From Phycisphaerales bacterium (GTDB lineage Bacteria > Planctomycetota > Phycisphaerae > Phycisphaerales > SM1A02), in the NCBI GenBank assembly GCA_029260575.1, contig JAJDDB010000027.1:684501-748500 (forward strand): DNA of 64,000 nt, given 5' to 3'. A program made the position numbers and the translations under genes. Below are positions 54,084-62,780 of this stretch, in pieces; positions within the stretch are counted from its first letter, which is position 1; each line of letters opens with the position of its first letter. The notes under the pieces are model-generated. The model did not search any database. It was not told the origin of the DNA and saw nothing but the letters and a program-made list of their open reading frames with translations.

Positions 54084-54713
54084 TTACTCCTCACCCTCAC
54101 CGTGCTCCATGCCCTGCGGCGTTCGTGCCGCGCTCCACATACGCGCGAATGTCGCCACTGCTGTATGCAGCCGACTCTTCACCGTTCCCAGTGGGATCTC
54201 CAGCGAGTCGGCGATCTGGTTGTAGCTCATCTTCTGGAAATAACTCAGAAGCAGAATCTCCCGCAAATGCACCGGCATGTCATCGACCACCGTGCGAATC
54301 AGCCGGCTCCGCTCTGCATCGGCGAGCGGCTCTTCCGGACTGGGTAAATCCGCCTGCAGCAGGTCGACATACCGCTGCCCTTCCCCATCTTCACCGAGCG
54401 ACGCTGACAACGAGAGTGGCCGCCGCTTGGTGTTTCTACGGTGGTAGTCCCGTGCCTTGTTCGCAGCAATTGTGAAAAGCCAGGGACGTAATCTGCGGGA
54501 TGTGTCAAACGTCTCCCCGGACAGATGGACCTGCAGGAATGTCTCCTGAAAAACATCATCCGCAGCTGCCCGGGACCCTAGAAACCGCGTCAGGAAGTGA
54601 ATCAGCTCGTTTCGGTATCGCTCCATGAGCTCACGGAAGGAAGGCCGATCGCCTGCGAGGTAATCCTCGAGAAGCTGCTCATCACTGCGGTTTTCAGGTC
54701 TGTCAAATGCCAT
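54084..54713 (-). CDS. ECF-type RNA polymerase sigma factor
   Basis: The 209-residue protein has sigma region 2 (ELMERYRNELIHFLTRFLG, DVFQETFLQVHL, RPWLFTIAANKARDYHRR) and region 4 (DDMPVHLREILLLSYFQKMS and EIPLGTVKSRLHTAVATF, the -35-binding helix-turn-helix). ATG 54713 gives a normal ECF start, though the frame stays open to 54983. The downstream gene encodes its likely membrane anti-sigma factor. No target promoter can be named. Confidence 0.92.
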   Translation of the reverse strand: MAFDRPENRSDEQLLEDYLAGDRPSFRELMERYRNELIHFLTRFLGSRAAADDVFQETFLQVHLSGETFDTSRRLRPWLFTIAANKARDYHRRNTKRRPLSLSASLGEDGEGQRYVDLLQADLPSPEEPLADAERSRLIRTVVDDMPVHLREILLLSYFQKMSYNQIADSLEIPLGTVKSRLHTAVATFARMWSAARTPQGMEHGEGEE

Positions 54714-55100
54714 GGTCGTATCTGGAGTGGATTCCGAGCTGCCCGGCCGCTTGCGTAGTGACTGGCAGGCCCGATGTATGATATTCGCTGGCTGCGATGA
54801 CGCGCCAGAACGAGGATTTGCCGGGCCGCGATCCCGGTCATCATCGACCGGCCCCAGCATCGGCCCCAAACCCGCAATGGCAATTGGCAATACCGTCATG
54901 GCGGCATTGGTACGCCGAAACTTGCTTGTGGGATCGCGCGACTGGGCACATTCACTGCCTCGCAGGGACAATTCCCGGCTCAATAAACGCAGTTGGCCAG
55001 ATTATCGGATACTGCACTTCCACAGTTTTTCTGGAGATCGCCCCAATCCGCCGTTGGCTGGTGGTGCGAGAGAGATGCATTTCAGGGGTTTCCGGTGGAA
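54714..55100. other. Region between sigma factor and secreted-protein remnant
   Basis: About 390 bases divide the two divergent units. No convincing gene, repeat or RNA is seen. Promoters of both units must lie here, but I could not define them with confidence. Confidence 0.4.
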
Positions 55101-55780
55101 ATGAGAAAGAACCACATCATGCGAGAAGCGTTGAGAGATCGGCTGCACATTCACGCCCGGCCCATGCACTGCAATCTGGTTGTATTGGCAGCGCTGTGTG
55201 TGCTGAGTTGTGGCGCGCACGCAGATGTGGTGAACTTTACGGATGACGATCGGCAGTTGTGGTTCGATGCGGTCGAGCAGCTTGGGGACTATGACACGAT
55301 CACGTTCACCGAACTGCCGGCGGGCACAGTTGTCACGACACAGTATCAGCAGGAGTTCGGCGTGACGTATAGTGGCGGGATTACGGTTTTTGGCCCTTCC
55401 TCCACGACAACTGGAACACCTGCCCCGGACAGACCGGCCAGGTCACGTCGCTGGAAGATGAACTCGCCAATGTCGGCCTGGATATGAATGACTGGGACGA
55501 ATTTCAGGACAAGATGACCACCGGCACGACGGCGGAGAGAGACAACTACAACTGCTGGATGCGGCATTATCTGGATTGTCATTATTCAGGCGCAATCTGC
55601 GCGATTCCGTGCCCGATCTGCCCCGCAACGATCCGTTCGGCCCGACGTTCCATCAATGCACAGGACCGTAATCCACCAGCACTTTTCATTGCATTGGAAG
55701 TACGAACCCCCGCGTCGAATGCTCGGCGCAGAGGGTTCATTTTAGCCCACTCGTTCCTTTTTCTGTTGGCGGCTCATTAG
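55101..55780 (+). pseudogene. Frameshifted secreted protein
   Basis: The first part (about 100 codons from ATG 55101) has a signal peptide (LVVLAALCVLSCGAHADVV) and a beta-rich domain with FTELPAGTVVTTQYQQEFG, a pattern seen in planctomycete exported proteins. Near 55395 the sensible reading switches frame: FLHDNWNTCPGQTGQVTSL and DELANVGLDMNDWDEFQDK continue in another frame, while the original frame becomes low in sense and stops at 55487. The shifted frame runs to 55780 and overlaps gpsA by 39 bases on the other strand. A disrupted gene or a sequencing error would both explain it. Confidence 0.55.
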
Positions 55781-56770
55781 GACACTGATTGCGTCTGCTG
55801 GAACCATCCCTTCAAAGAGTATCCGCCGAACTGCTTCGCAGATCGGCAGTTCCACACCAAAGCGGTCGGCCAACTCGACAATAGCCCGCGTCGTCGGCAC
55901 GCCTTCGACGACATACACGCTTGATTGCAGAATCTCCTGCAACGATTCACCTTTGCCCAATCGTTCGCCACAGCTCCGGTTGCGTCCGCAGGGGCTGAAA
56001 CATGTCGTTGCAAGGTCACCAACTCCAGCAATGCCGAAGAAGGTTTCAGCTTTCGCGCCCATTGCCACGCCCAGCCGAGTAATTTCCGCCAATCCGCGGG
56101 CAAGCAGCGCACTCTTGGCGTTGTCGCCGATGCCCAGCCCGTCGATCATGCCCGCAGCAAGCGCGATGACATTCTTTGCTGCCCCAGCAATTTCCACGCC
56201 GAGAGGGTCATCATGGTGATAGACGCGCAGCCACGGCACCTTCACAAACAATTCCTGTACCTGCGTGGATAACGCTGCATCATCCGCTGATGCAACCATC
56301 GTGGCAGGTAAACGCTTCGCAAGTTCTGCTGCGATCGTTGGCCCGGACAGTACGCACATGTGGCTCTCGGTTTGCCCGAGGACATCGGCCATGACCTGCG
56401 TCGGCCGAAGCATCGTGTCCAGTTCGATTCCCTTGGAGACACATGCAATCGGCACATCCCCCGGCATATGATCCGCCAATCGCGACCACACGCTGCGGAT
56501 GTACTGCGTGGGAACAGCATTGATCAGGAGATCGACCGGCTCGCTCGCAATGGACTCGTCAGCAGCCGTTACCTCAACTGCATCATCAAGGATGAAACCG
56601 GGCAGACGATCTGGAGACTTTCGGGTTGCTGCCAGTTCTGAAACGTGCTCACCATGCGGCCCCCACAGCCGAACCGTCGCTCCGCCTGCCACGAGCGCAT
56701 CAGCTATGACCAGCCCCATCTGCCCCCCGCCTATGATCGACACGTTCGTCGCCAACCCACTCTCCTTCAT
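55742..56770 (-). CDS. gpsA: NAD(P)-dependent glycerol-3-phosphate dehydrogenase
   Basis: The 342-residue enzyme makes sn-glycerol 3-phosphate for membrane lipids from dihydroxyacetone phosphate. It shows the dinucleotide-binding VSIIGGGQMGLVIADALV, the NAVPTQYIRSVW segment, CVSKGIEL, LSGPTIAAELAKRLP, EIAGAAKNVIALAAGMIDG with the catalytic lysine, and GIAGVGDLATTCFSPCGRNR. ATG 56770 gives the normal N-terminus. Its end overlaps the shifted frame of the neighbouring remnant. Confidence 0.95.
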   Translation of the reverse strand: MKESGLATNVSIIGGGQMGLVIADALVAGGATVRLWGPHGEHVSELAATRKSPDRLPGFILDDAVEVTAADESIASEPVDLLINAVPTQYIRSVWSRLADHMPGDVPIACVSKGIELDTMLRPTQVMADVLGQTESHMCVLSGPTIAAELAKRLPATMVASADDAALSTQVQELFVKVPWLRVYHHDDPLGVEIAGAAKNVIALAAGMIDGLGIGDNAKSALLARGLAEITRLGVAMGAKAETFFGIAGVGDLATTCFSPCGRNRSCGERLGKGESLQEILQSSVYVVEGVPTTRAIVELADRFGVELPICEAVRRILFEGMVPADAISVLMSRQQKKERVG

Positions 56771-57007
56771 CGCAATTCGAGTCACTGTAATGGTCACTGT
56801 ACCCGGGCTATGCCCATCTGCGACCGGCATGACAGCGATTTTGAGCGCCAGCTGCGAACCGGACCGATCCTGCTGCCGTATCATGACAGGTCCGCCAATG
56901 GCGGACTACATGTCTTTGCGCCGGCAGGCAAGGAAAAACCGCCTTGATCGGCCACAATCGTCGCCTCTTGCAATACATGAGAGGCTGAACAACGGAGCTT
57001 CTCACTC

Positions 57008-59077
57008 ATGGCAACGGCTAATGTGACATCGTCTCCAATGGACACAACACCCACTCTTGTATCACCTGACATCGATCAGGGCGGAGCAGGCGGTGCTCGC
57101 AAACTCGAGCGCAAACTCTTCGTCGCACTTGTCGGCGGTGTGTTGCTGCTCACTTCGCTCATCGGTCAATGGTCCGGATTGCACCCCGATGTCTATCAGA
57201 TCCCCGCATCACTGGCAGCAGTGATTCTCGTGATCCCCCTGCTTACTGGTGCGTGGCGTGAATTGATCAAGGGACGCCCGTCCAGTGATGCGCTTGCGTC
57301 GCTGGCTGTGCTTGCTGCGCTTGTCACTGAAAACTACATCGCAGCCGGCTTTGTCGCGCTGTTTCTATGGATGGCCAACCTGATTCTCAGCCGAACAGCC
57401 TGGGGCGCGCAACGGGCCATTCGTGAACTCATCGGCTTGACGCCGAACATCGCGAGGCTCGTCACCGAAGAAGGCGATCGAGAAGTCAAACTCGCATCGG
57501 TCAAGATCGGCGACATTGTGCGAGTGCGCCCCGGCGAGAACCTGCCCGTCGACGGCACAGTCATCAGCGGCACGAGCAACATTAATCAGGCATCGCTGAC
57601 CGGTGAAGCGTTGCCGATCGAAGCTGAAAACGGCACAGCCGTGTACGCTGGCACAACGAACCTGACCGGGCAGATCGATATCCGCGTGACAGCTGTCGCT
57701 GGCGAGACAACGATCGGCAAAGTCGAACAGCTCATTCGTGAAGCTGAATCAGCCAAGACAGCCCGGCAGGAACTAATCGAACAACTTGCTTCGTATTACG
57801 TGCCGGTCGTGTTGATGGTGGCTGGGCTTGTCTGGTTCTTCAGCGCACGCAGCAGCGATGAAACCATTCAGGATGAAGCTGCCATTCGCGCGATTACTGT
57901 CCTTGTGGTGACCTGCCCCGGCGCGCTGCTGATTTCGCACCCCACCGCTATGGTTGCTGCCTTTGCTGCTGCTGCGCGGTTGGGCATCATGATCAAACAA
58001 ACGCGCACGCTAGAAGCTGCTGCGACTGTAGATACCGTTGTGCTGGACAAGACCGGCACGCTCACGACCGGCAAGTTTGCAGTCAGCAGATTGGTGCCCG
58101 CGCCCGATGCTGACGGCGCGACACTCTTGCAGGCAGCTGCAGATGCTGAGCAATCTTCAAACCACCCGCTTGCGCGATCCATCCTCGACACAGCCCAGCA
58201 GGCCCGCGTGAAACCAGCTGCGGTTGAGAAGTACGAAGAAGTCCATGGCAGAGGTGTGCGCGCAGTGCGCGACGGCGTGGAAATCTGCGTCGGTCGAAGC
58301 GATTGGCTTATTGAACTTAACCCCGCTGCACAAAGCGTGGTGCGTGAAGTCGAATCCAAGATCGAAGGCATGTCCGGTGTGCATGTCATGGCTGGCGGAA
58401 CATACCTCGGCGCTGTCGGACTTGAAGACAAACTGCGACGCTACGCGCCGGATGTTGTCGACCGCATGCGCAAGCTCGGCGTTCGCAGGGTCAGTATCTT
58501 CACCGGCGATCGACTGGCTGTGGCCAAACGCGTCGGCCAGGCGGTCGGTGTCGATCACATCGAAGCGGAATGTCTGCCCGAAGAAAAGCACGAGGAATTG
58601 AAGTACCTCATACAGAAAGGTCATCACACGCTGGTGGTCGGCGATGGCATCAATGACGGCCCGATTCTCGCAACGGCTGATGTCGGCGTGGCAATGGGCT
58701 TGTCGGGATCGGATATTGCGACTAACTCAGCCGGAGTGGCGCTCATGAACGATGACCTGCGGCATGTGCCGTTCCTGTTGGAACTGGCCCGTAAAACCCG
58801 AGCGATCGTCGGCCAGAATATTGCCGGCTCCATCGCTCTGGCGTTGGTCGGGCTGGCCCTTGCCGCAACGGGCAATATCAATCTCTGGGTGGCTCCGCTG
58901 CTGTACGCCTTCGGCTACGTGTTCGTCATAGCAAATAGTCTGAGACTGGTGCGATTTGGTGAAGGATTCACCGAACAAGTGGAAGCGATCCGGCGTAGAG
59001 AGGCTGAACGGCCAATGAAGCCGGTTCGGCAGTCCCGGCGGCACGCAGCCAACACCGCCCCGCAGCCGACCGGTTGA
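57008..59077 (+). CDS. P1B-type ATPase with altered CPx motif
   Basis: The 689-residue pump has eight predicted helices, the actuator loop (NINQASLTGEALPIE), the phosphorylation site DKTGTLTTG, the P1B-specific HP (SSNHPLARSI) and the hinge GDGINDGPILATADVG. The helix-6 metal motif reads TCPGALLISHP, so CPC is replaced by CPG, and the hinge has NDGP instead of NDAP. There is no N-terminal heavy-metal domain. The last helix region (LYAFGYVFVIANSLRL) keeps neither the Cu-type MxxSS nor an obvious Zn-type aspartate. Metal specificity is therefore open. No metal regulator is adjacent. Confidence 0.9.
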   Translation: MATANVTSSPMDTTPTLVSPDIDQGGAGGARKLERKLFVALVGGVLLLTSLIGQWSGLHPDVYQIPASLAAVILVIPLLTGAWRELIKGRPSSDALASLAVLAALVTENYIAAGFVALFLWMANLILSRTAWGAQRAIRELIGLTPNIARLVTEEGDREVKLASVKIGDIVRVRPGENLPVDGTVISGTSNINQASLTGEALPIEAENGTAVYAGTTNLTGQIDIRVTAVAGETTIGKVEQLIREAESAKTARQELIEQLASYYVPVVLMVAGLVWFFSARSSDETIQDEAAIRAITVLVVTCPGALLISHPTAMVAAFAAAARLGIMIKQTRTLEAAATVDTVVLDKTGTLTTGKFAVSRLVPAPDADGATLLQAAADAEQSSNHPLARSILDTAQQARVKPAAVEKYEEVHGRGVRAVRDGVEICVGRSDWLIELNPAAQSVVREVESKIEGMSGVHVMAGGTYLGAVGLEDKLRRYAPDVVDRMRKLGVRRVSIFTGDRLAVAKRVGQAVGVDHIEAECLPEEKHEELKYLIQKGHHTLVVGDGINDGPILATADVGVAMGLSGSDIATNSAGVALMNDDLRHVPFLLELARKTRAIVGQNIAGSIALALVGLALAATGNINLWVAPLLYAFGYVFVIANSLRLVRFGEGFTEQVEAIRRREAERPMKPVRQSRRHAANTAPQPTG

Positions 59078-59297
59078 GAGCACAAGAACGACCTTTCTCC
59101 TCCTAGTCTTCCTCTGTTTCTACTCCGTCCTCACGACCGCACCCCGCACAGCAGCGGGGTGCGGTCGATTTTGGCGCTCACAGATTCTGCAACCGCCCGC
59201 AAGAATGCCCGGACAATTCCCAAGAACTCGGTAGGCCTAGGATTCATCGGCATGTGGGGTGCTTCCGCCGCCGCAGCCGCCACAGGGAGGTACGGTC

Positions 59298-59579
59298 ATG
59301 ATGACCCTGGCATGTGAGAATTTCTTTCAGCAGGCCCTCGAACGAGGCGACTTCGAAATGATGGTCGTCTTCGGCGTCGGCGGAACGATCGCACTGGTCG
59401 CAATCCTCGCAGGAACAATCACCAGCGTGCTCAAGACGCGGGCCAAGGAAGCCACCAAACGCGAGATTGCTGCATACGTCGCAGAAGGCAGCATCAATCC
59501 GGAAGACGCAATTGCAATGCTGAACGCAGGTCAATCGCTGAGCGAACGCATCGCGCAGTCAAATGTGAATCGCACCTGA
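59298..59579 (+). CDS. Small single-helix membrane protein
   Basis: The 93-residue protein has one membrane helix (MMVVFGVGGTIALVAILAG) and a cytoplasmic tail (ATKREIAAYVAEGSINPEDA, IAMLNAGQSL) that looks like a short helical, SHOCT-like motif. AGGGAGG 8-10 bases before ATG 59298 makes it a convincing gene. I recall similar tails in planctomycete stress-type proteins, unchecked. It is between the P1B ATPase and the aldolase genes and probably transcribed on its own. Confidence 0.72.
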   Translation: MMTLACENFFQQALERGDFEMMVVFGVGGTIALVAILAGTITSVLKTRAKEATKREIAAYVAEGSINPEDAIAMLNAGQSLSERIAQSNVNRT

Positions 59580-59721
59580 CCTGACACCGATTCGAATCAA
59601 TGTGAATCCCCACGACGTAGGATATGGACGCTGGAGATGTGTCTATGTCCGACGAGTTGTATAACACATTCAGCATTCTCACAGGCTGGCTGGGCGAGGT
59701 CGTGCTCGTTGGTGCGCTGCA

Positions 59722-59925
59722 GTGAATGTGGGTACACCGCATTGTGCAATTTCACTCAAATGGAGTGATGCACCGCCGAGTTCACTGGACAACTCAGGCT
59801 GGACGATTGAATTTCAGAGTGATCCAAACGTCGTGCTGTACGACCTCGATCAAGACACCTACTGGAATGGGAAAGGCACAGCATTCATAGAGAGTTTGGA
59901 ATCTATGCCTCTCGATGTCTGGTGA
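59722..59925 (+). CDS. Doubtful small protein (67 aa)
   Basis: This frame starts at GTG 59722 and encodes 67 residues with a plausible composition (WTIEFQSDPNVVLYDLDQD, then TYWNGKGTAFIESLESM). There is no good ribosome binding site and no family match, so it may be a gene fragment. The stretch 59580-59721 before it holds nothing I can identify. Confidence 0.35.
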   Translation: MNVGTPHCAISLKWSDAPPSSLDNSGWTIEFQSDPNVVLYDLDQDTYWNGKGTAFIESLESMPLDVW

Positions 59926-59931
59926 AGTATC

Positions 59932-60966
59932 TTAACCAACCCCCACCAGTTCTCGCTCCATTGCGTCGCTGTATGAACCATCACGCGCAGCGCTATTGCA
60001 CTTGGCCCGGTGGTGGAACGCTTTTTGCGCTTTCTCGACATTGCCTGCCTGCCCCAGCCATGTCTTCAGCGGCGGATCCTGCAGCGCTCTGCCGTAGCTG
60101 AAACTGAGCTGCCACGGATGTTTCTCAGCCATTGCGTTCATAGCGTTGAGGTTTGCCGTTGCCTGTTCATTACTCTGCCCACCAGACAGGAACACAATCC
60201 CCGGCACTGCAGCAGGCACCGTCCGCATAAAGCACCGCACTGTCTGCTCAGCCACTTCTTCAGGAGCGGCCTGCGTGGAACACGCATTGCCCGAAATCAC
60301 CATGTTTGGCTTGAGCAACATGCCTTCAAGCGATACGTGATGATAATGCAGCGCATCAAACACGACATGCAACGTGCGTTCAGTCACGTCGTAACAGCGT
60401 TCGATCGTGTGGTTGCCATCCATCAGAACTTCCGGCTCAACAATCGGCACCAATCCCGCTTCCTGCGAAAGTGCTGCGTACCGCGCAAGCGCTTCCGCAT
60501 TGGCGCGAATGCAGTAGTCGCTCGGTATGCCGTCGCCGATCGTGATAACGGCGCGCCACTTCGTGAACTTTGCGCCGAGGCTGATGTATTCATTCAACCG
60601 ATCGCGCAGACCGTCAAGGCCTTCCGTGATTTTCTCATCCGGGGAATTCGCAAGCGGCTTCGCACCGGCATCGACCTTGATGCCCGAAATCGCGCCCTGG
60701 CTCTTGAGCACATCAACGAACGGCCTGCCATCGTCCGCCATCTGACGTATTGTCTCATCAAAGAGAATCACGCCGCTGACAAACTCACCGACGCCCTGCG
60801 TTGTGAAGAGCATCTGTCGATACGCCTGCCGATTAGCTTCTGTGGACTCGATATTGATGCTGTCAAAACGCTTCTTGATCGTTCCCGAGCTTTCATCAGC
60901 TGCGAGAATGCCTTTTCCGGGGGCGACAAGAGCAGAGGCGATTGCATTGAGTTGCTGCGTATTCAT
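59932..60966 (-). CDS. Fructose-bisphosphate aldolase, class I
   Basis: The 344-residue glycolytic enzyme is the eukaryote-like class I type that forms a Schiff base. It shows LVAPGKGILAADESSGTIKK, the conserved KFTKWRAVITIG lysine region, IVEPEVLMDGNH and the Schiff-base lysine in LLKPNMVISG, followed by GIVFLSGGQSNEQATANLNA. It needs no metal ion. No class II enzyme is in the window. It stands alone between a small membrane protein and the ggt gene. Confidence 0.96.
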   Translation of the reverse strand: MNTQQLNAIASALVAPGKGILAADESSGTIKKRFDSINIESTEANRQAYRQMLFTTQGVGEFVSGVILFDETIRQMADDGRPFVDVLKSQGAISGIKVDAGAKPLANSPDEKITEGLDGLRDRLNEYISLGAKFTKWRAVITIGDGIPSDYCIRANAEALARYAALSQEAGLVPIVEPEVLMDGNHTIERCYDVTERTLHVVFDALHYHHVSLEGMLLKPNMVISGNACSTQAAPEEVAEQTVRCFMRTVPAAVPGIVFLSGGQSNEQATANLNAMNAMAEKHPWQLSFSYGRALQDPPLKTWLGQAGNVEKAQKAFHHRAKCNSAARDGSYSDAMERELVGVG

Positions 60967-61094
60967 AAGTCAATCCTCGCTGAGCGCGATGGCTGTATTT
61001 GATTGGGGGAAACCATTATTTGTAGCACAAACCGTCGCGACATTGAAGCGTTGTCTGCGGCTGTCCGTCCCCAAACGCACGAACAAAGCGTGAT

Positions 61095-62684
61095 TCAGAA
61101 GCCGACCGCCTGACCGTCACGGCGCAGGTCACTTGCCCCGCAATACGTACCGTTCATTTTGTAAATCGCCTGCGCGCCGCCGTACTTCACCCACTGCTTA
61201 TCTTCGACGTGCAGATCGTGGCCGAGCCCGCGCAATTCGTCATAGACCTCTGATTTGAATCCCGGCTCGATCCCGACATTCATACCCTTGAACACCTGCC
61301 AGCGGGGTGCATCCAGTGCTGCTTGCGGGTTCTGGTTGTAATCGGTCATGCGAATAATGACCTGCGTGTGCCCTTGCGGTTGCATGTATCCGCCCATGAC
61401 GCCAAATGCCATCTGCGGCTCGCCGTCGTGCGTCACCATGCCCGGAATGATCGTGTGATACGGCAGTTTGCCGCCATCAACCTGATTGGGATGACCATCT
61501 TCAGTGACAAAGCACGCGCCGCGGCTTTGCAGCGCAATGCCGGTGTCCGGCACGACAATGCCGGACCCGAAGCCGGTGTAGTTGGATTGGATCATTGAGA
61601 TCATGTTGCCGGCTGCGTCGGCTGCGCACAGCAGCACTGTTCCGCCGGGCTTCGGCGCACCATGCTTGAAATCCTGCGCACGCGCGGGATCTATCAGCGC
61701 AGCACGATCCTTGAGATACGCATCATCGAGCAGATCCTGCACGCGGAGATCCATGTGCATCGGATCTGCGATATAGCGGTCCGCATCACGAAATGCGAGT
61801 TTCATCGCTTCAATCTGCAGGTGCAGACTCGCGGCGCTGTCCGCCGGGCGGCTTGCTATATCCAGATGCCGGGCGATACCAAGCGCGATGAGTGCTGTTA
61901 GTCCCTGACCATTGGGGGGAATCTCATGGAGCGTCGCGCCGTTGTAGGTCGTTTCAATCGGCCGCACCCACGCCGGGCGATGCGCTGCCAGATCGTCTTC
62001 CGTGAGATACCCGCCGGTGTTGTCTGAATGTGCAACGATTTTGCGCGCGAGTTCACCTTCATAAAACGCAGTGCCTTTCGTTGCTGCGATCAATTCAAGC
62101 GTGCGCGCATGCGCTTCACTCGTGAAGACTTCGCCGGTCCTGGGCCCTCTGCCGTTCGGACAGAACGTCTGCTGGAACGAATCAAGATCCTTGTACGCAC
62201 GACACCCACGATCCCAGTAGTACGCAGTCTGCGGCGCGACGCCAAATCCATTGCGGGCGTAGTGAATCGCTGGCTCGAAGAGTTTTTCGAACGGTAACGC
62301 CCCGAATTGCTCTGAAAGCGCAACCCAACCGGACACCGCGCCGGGAACAGTCACACTCTGCCAGCCTTGCGGCGAAATTGATTCCTGATCAGCAAACATT
62401 GACGGGCTGAGTTTCTTTGGCGACCTGCCAGAAGCGTTGAGGCCGTGCATTCCCCCGCCGGCCCAGATCAACGCAAATGCATCGGCCCCGATACCGTTGC
62501 TCGTCGGTTCGATGACCGTCAGCGTGATTGCGGTCGCAACAGCAGCGTCAATGGCGTTGCCGCCCGTCCGCAACATCAACAAGCCGGCCTGGGCGGCCAG
62601 TGGCTGGCTCGTGGCGACGACATTCGGCGCAAACACCGGCATGCGCTGCGACGAGTACGGGAACGACCAGTCGAATTCAGCCAT
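61095..62684 (-). CDS. Gamma-glutamyltransferase-family protein
   Basis: The 529-residue Ntn-hydrolase precursor should cut itself before the threonine in PKPGGTVLLCAADAAGNMIS to form two chains. Family marks are NAIDAAVATAITLTVIEPTS, GADAFALIWAGG, the SNYTGFGSGIVVPDTGI region and GVMGGYMQPQGHTQVI. No signal peptide is seen, so it is of the cytoplasmic YwrD-like kind, whose substrate may not be glutathione. ATG 62684 fits the family start. A strong terminator hairpin lies 57 bases upstream, so ggt either has its own promoter there or is attenuated. Confidence 0.9.
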   Translation of the reverse strand: MAEFDWSFPYSSQRMPVFAPNVVATSQPLAAQAGLLMLRTGGNAIDAAVATAITLTVIEPTSNGIGADAFALIWAGGGMHGLNASGRSPKKLSPSMFADQESISPQGWQSVTVPGAVSGWVALSEQFGALPFEKLFEPAIHYARNGFGVAPQTAYYWDRGCRAYKDLDSFQQTFCPNGRGPRTGEVFTSEAHARTLELIAATKGTAFYEGELARKIVAHSDNTGGYLTEDDLAAHRPAWVRPIETTYNGATLHEIPPNGQGLTALIALGIARHLDIASRPADSAASLHLQIEAMKLAFRDADRYIADPMHMDLRVQDLLDDAYLKDRAALIDPARAQDFKHGAPKPGGTVLLCAADAAGNMISMIQSNYTGFGSGIVVPDTGIALQSRGACFVTEDGHPNQVDGGKLPYHTIIPGMVTHDGEPQMAFGVMGGYMQPQGHTQVIIRMTDYNQNPQAALDAPRWQVFKGMNVGIEPGFKSEVYDELRGLGHDLHVEDKQWVKYGGAQAIYKMNGTYCGASDLRRDGQAVGF

Positions 62685-62740
62685 CTCTATAGTGTACCGG
62701 CCGGGAAGCGCATGGATGAAAACAGCCCGGCAGCTCACGC

Positions 62741-62780
62741 AAAAAAGACCAAGAGCCCTCGCTTTCACGAAGGCTCTTGG
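62741..62780 (-). terminator. Strong intrinsic terminator upstream of ggt
   Basis: On the minus strand CCAAGAGCC (62780-62772) pairs with GGCTCTTGG (62757-62749) around a 14-base loop, then TCTTTTTT. It ends the structured RNA region upstream of it on the minus strand, not a protein gene that I can support. Confidence 0.85.

Noticed and set aside
59646-59726. 26-codon frame starting ATGTCCGACGAG
   Set aside because: Too short, no ribosome binding site, and no membrane or toxin pattern.
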